A stretch of 64,000 bases of DNA from NCBI RefSeq assembly GCF_037975245.1, contig NC_092580.1, positions 24,447,001-24,511,000 on the forward strand, in the 5' to 3' direction. This DNA comes from Apostichopus japonicus (taxonomy: Eukaryota; Echinodermata; Holothuroidea; Aspidochirotida; Stichopodidae). Position numbers and translations under genes: made by a program. Below, piece by piece: positions 62,653-64,000 of the stretch. The notes beneath the pieces are model-generated. The model was not told where the DNA came from. It made no database searches and saw only the letters and a list, made by a program, of their open reading frames with translations. The stretch's first letter is position 1, and each line of letters opens with the position of its first letter.

Positions 62653-62925
62653 TTTGTATACAATACGTGTTGACGTAATCAGGGTCTGGTCTTTTGACTT
62701 TGCTTTAGACATTGTTGTCTTTTGTACATAATTTCTTATGTCTGTGGTGTTTAGTATTTTAGTTTTCTCTTAACCTAAACATGAGTAAATGTTAAGGTAA
62801 TTATTAATTAATGTTCTAGTTGAAACAAATCATACTTAAGTTTTAATTCTGTAAAAAATACCCTTGAAAAAAATATTGTCAATGGGTGAGCCAGTGGGCT
62901 CATCTCCGAATAAAAGAGGCAAAAA
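62653..62925 (+). other. LINE copy 2 3' UTR and short poly(A)
   Basis: The sequence parallels the copy 1 3' UTR, including GTTGACGTAATCAGGG and GGGTGAGCCAGTGGGCTC. It ends CCGAATAAAAGAGGC and A6. Conservation of both 3' ends to the last base supports two independent retrotransposition events or one event later duplicated. Confidence 0.88.
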
Positions 62926-64000
62926 ATGGCGTGGCTCACTGTACGAGCTGATGATCGGGACTCTCTTTTGCATCCGTGGTTCGAACCCCGGGTGATGACG
63001 TCTTTTGCCGATCTTTTACAGCAAGTGCCTACACGGGGAGCTGTAAGTATTAGTTAATCCACCAAATATCTTAGTCCATACAGTGGCGCGATGGCTTGGC
63101 GCACTGTGCGAGCTGATGATCGAGACTCTCTTTTGCATCCGTGGTTCGAACCCCGGGTGATGACGTCTTTTGCCGATCTTTTACAGCAAGTGCCTACACG
63201 GGGAGCTGTAAGTATTAGTTAATCCACTTAATATCTCAGTCCATACAGTGGGGCGATGGCTTGGCGCACTGTGCGAGCTGATGATCGAGACTCTCTTTTG
63301 CATCCGTGGTTCGAACCCCGGGTGATGACGTCTTTTGCCGATCTTTTACAGCAAGTGCCTACACGGGGAGCTGTAAGCATTAGTTAATCCACCTAATATC
63401 TCAGTCCATACAGTGGCGCGATGGCTTGGCGCACTGTGCGAGCTGATTGATGATCGAGACTCTCTTTTGCATCCGTGGTTCGAACCCCGGGTGATGACGT
63501 CTTTTGCCGATCTTTTACAGCAAGTGCCTACACGGGGAGCTGTAAGTATTAGTTAATCCACCAAATATCTCAGTCCATACAGTGGCGCGATGGCTTGGCG
63601 CACTGTGCGAGCTGATGATCGAGACTCTCTTTTGCATCCGTGGTTCGAACCCCGGGTGATGACGTCTTTTGCCGATCTTTTACAGCAAGTGCCTACACGG
63701 GGAGCTGTAAGTATTAGTTAATCCACTTAATATCTCAGTCCATACAGTGGGGCGATGGCTTGGCGCACTGTGCGAGCTGATGATCGAGACTCTCTTTTGC
63801 ATCCGTGGTTCGAACCCCGGGTGATGACGTCTTTTGCCGATCTTTTACAGCAAGTGCCTACACGGGGAGCTGTAAGCATTAGTTAATCCACCTAATATCT
63901 CAGTCCATACAGTGGCGCGATGGCTTGGCGCACTGTGCGAGCTGATGATCGAGACTCTCTTTTGCATCCGTGGTTCGAACCCCGGGTGATGACGTCTTTT
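62926..64000 (-). repeat. Satellite array 3, inverted (minus) orientation, ~6.5 monomers
   Basis: The same satellite continues to the window edge on the opposite strand. The first unit is the most divergent: ATGGCGTGGCTCACTGTACG where the usual unit has ATGGCTTGGCGCACTGTGCG, then GATCGGGACTC, CACCAAATATCTTAG. Later units form a three-monomer repeat of 499 bp. Markers are CAGTGGGGCGATGG at about 63246 and 63745, GTAAGCATTAG at 63375 and 63874, and CACCAAATATC at about 63059 and 63558. One unit near 63446 is 169 bp (GCTGATTGATGATCG), a length class otherwise seen only at the start of array 1. Confidence 0.95.
63071..63569 (-). repeat. Three-monomer (499-bp) higher-order repeat in array 3
   Basis: Successive units alternate CACCAAAT, CACTTAAT followed by GGGGCGATGG, and GTAAGCATT/CACCTAAT. 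The pattern restarts 499 bp later (two 165-bp units and one 169-bp unit) and continues to the window end. Confidence 0.7.

Larger units (their letters stand above)
61395..62925 (+). pseudogene. LINE copy 2: 5'-truncated, broken ORF2 C-terminal fragment
   Basis: This fragment matches LINE copy 1 from about ORF2 residue 903 through the 3' UTR and poly(A), on the opposite strand. It has no endonuclease or RT domain. ORF2 pieces are 61397-61798 and 61972-62652 (stop at 62650-62652). Changes relative to copy 1 include a short duplication of ATGTATGAAGAT at the 5' edge and a 3-bp insertion adding Thr (YYTCEL). A 92-bp insertion also breaks the frame, and a 30-bp in-frame deletion removes residues 1144-1153, including C1148 and C1151. 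AATAAA is at 62909-62914, followed by six A residues and inverted satellite. Non-functional for retrotransposition. Confidence 0.92.

Overview
The window is almost entirely tandem satellite DNA from a eukaryotic, almost certainly animal, genome. A roughly 165-bp monomer repeats about 345 times. The arrays are interrupted only by one apparently intact L1/Tx1-type non-LTR retrotransposon (LINE) and one truncated, damaged relative of it. No bacterial or viral gene and no ordinary host gene is recognisable. The LINE proteins (CCHC zinc-knuckle ORF1; apurinic-like endonuclease plus reverse transcriptase ORF2) and the AATAAA signals with poly(A) tails show a eukaryote. A marine invertebrate such as a bivalve mollusc is plausible, but that is only an impression and was not tested.

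Layout. 1-22650: satellite array 1, plus orientation, about 137 monomers. 22651-28117: LINE copy 1 on the minus strand, with 229-nt 5' UTR, ORF1, ORF2 overlapping ORF1 by ATGA, 289-nt 3' UTR and a pure A tail; it is flanked by a 10-bp target-site duplication of satellite sequence. 28118-61376: satellite array 2, plus orientation, about 201 monomers, with nested segmental duplications. 61377-62925: 5'-truncated LINE copy 2 on the plus strand, carrying a 92-bp secondary insertion and a 30-bp deletion. 62926-64000: satellite array 3 in inverted (minus) orientation, about 6.5 monomers.

Main biological point. Both LINE copies join their poly(A) end to the same base of the monomer, in the same relative orientation (A-tract, then ATGGC of the minus-strand monomer). 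A paralogous unoccupied target lies at 30096-30105 inside array 2. This suggests a LINE specialised for this satellite, comparable in logic to R2 in rDNA or TRAS/SART in telomeric repeats. The satellite carries tRNA-like RNA polymerase III promoter elements on the minus strand: a perfect B box and a degenerate A box. It also carries a strong hairpin and a splice acceptor/21-nt/splice donor cassette in every unit. Variation is concentrated in one part of the monomer while the tRNA-like part is nearly invariant. The arrays show higher-order repeats of 3, 7-12, 21 and 37 monomers. All positions and repeat offsets were read by eye; no alignment or database search was run.
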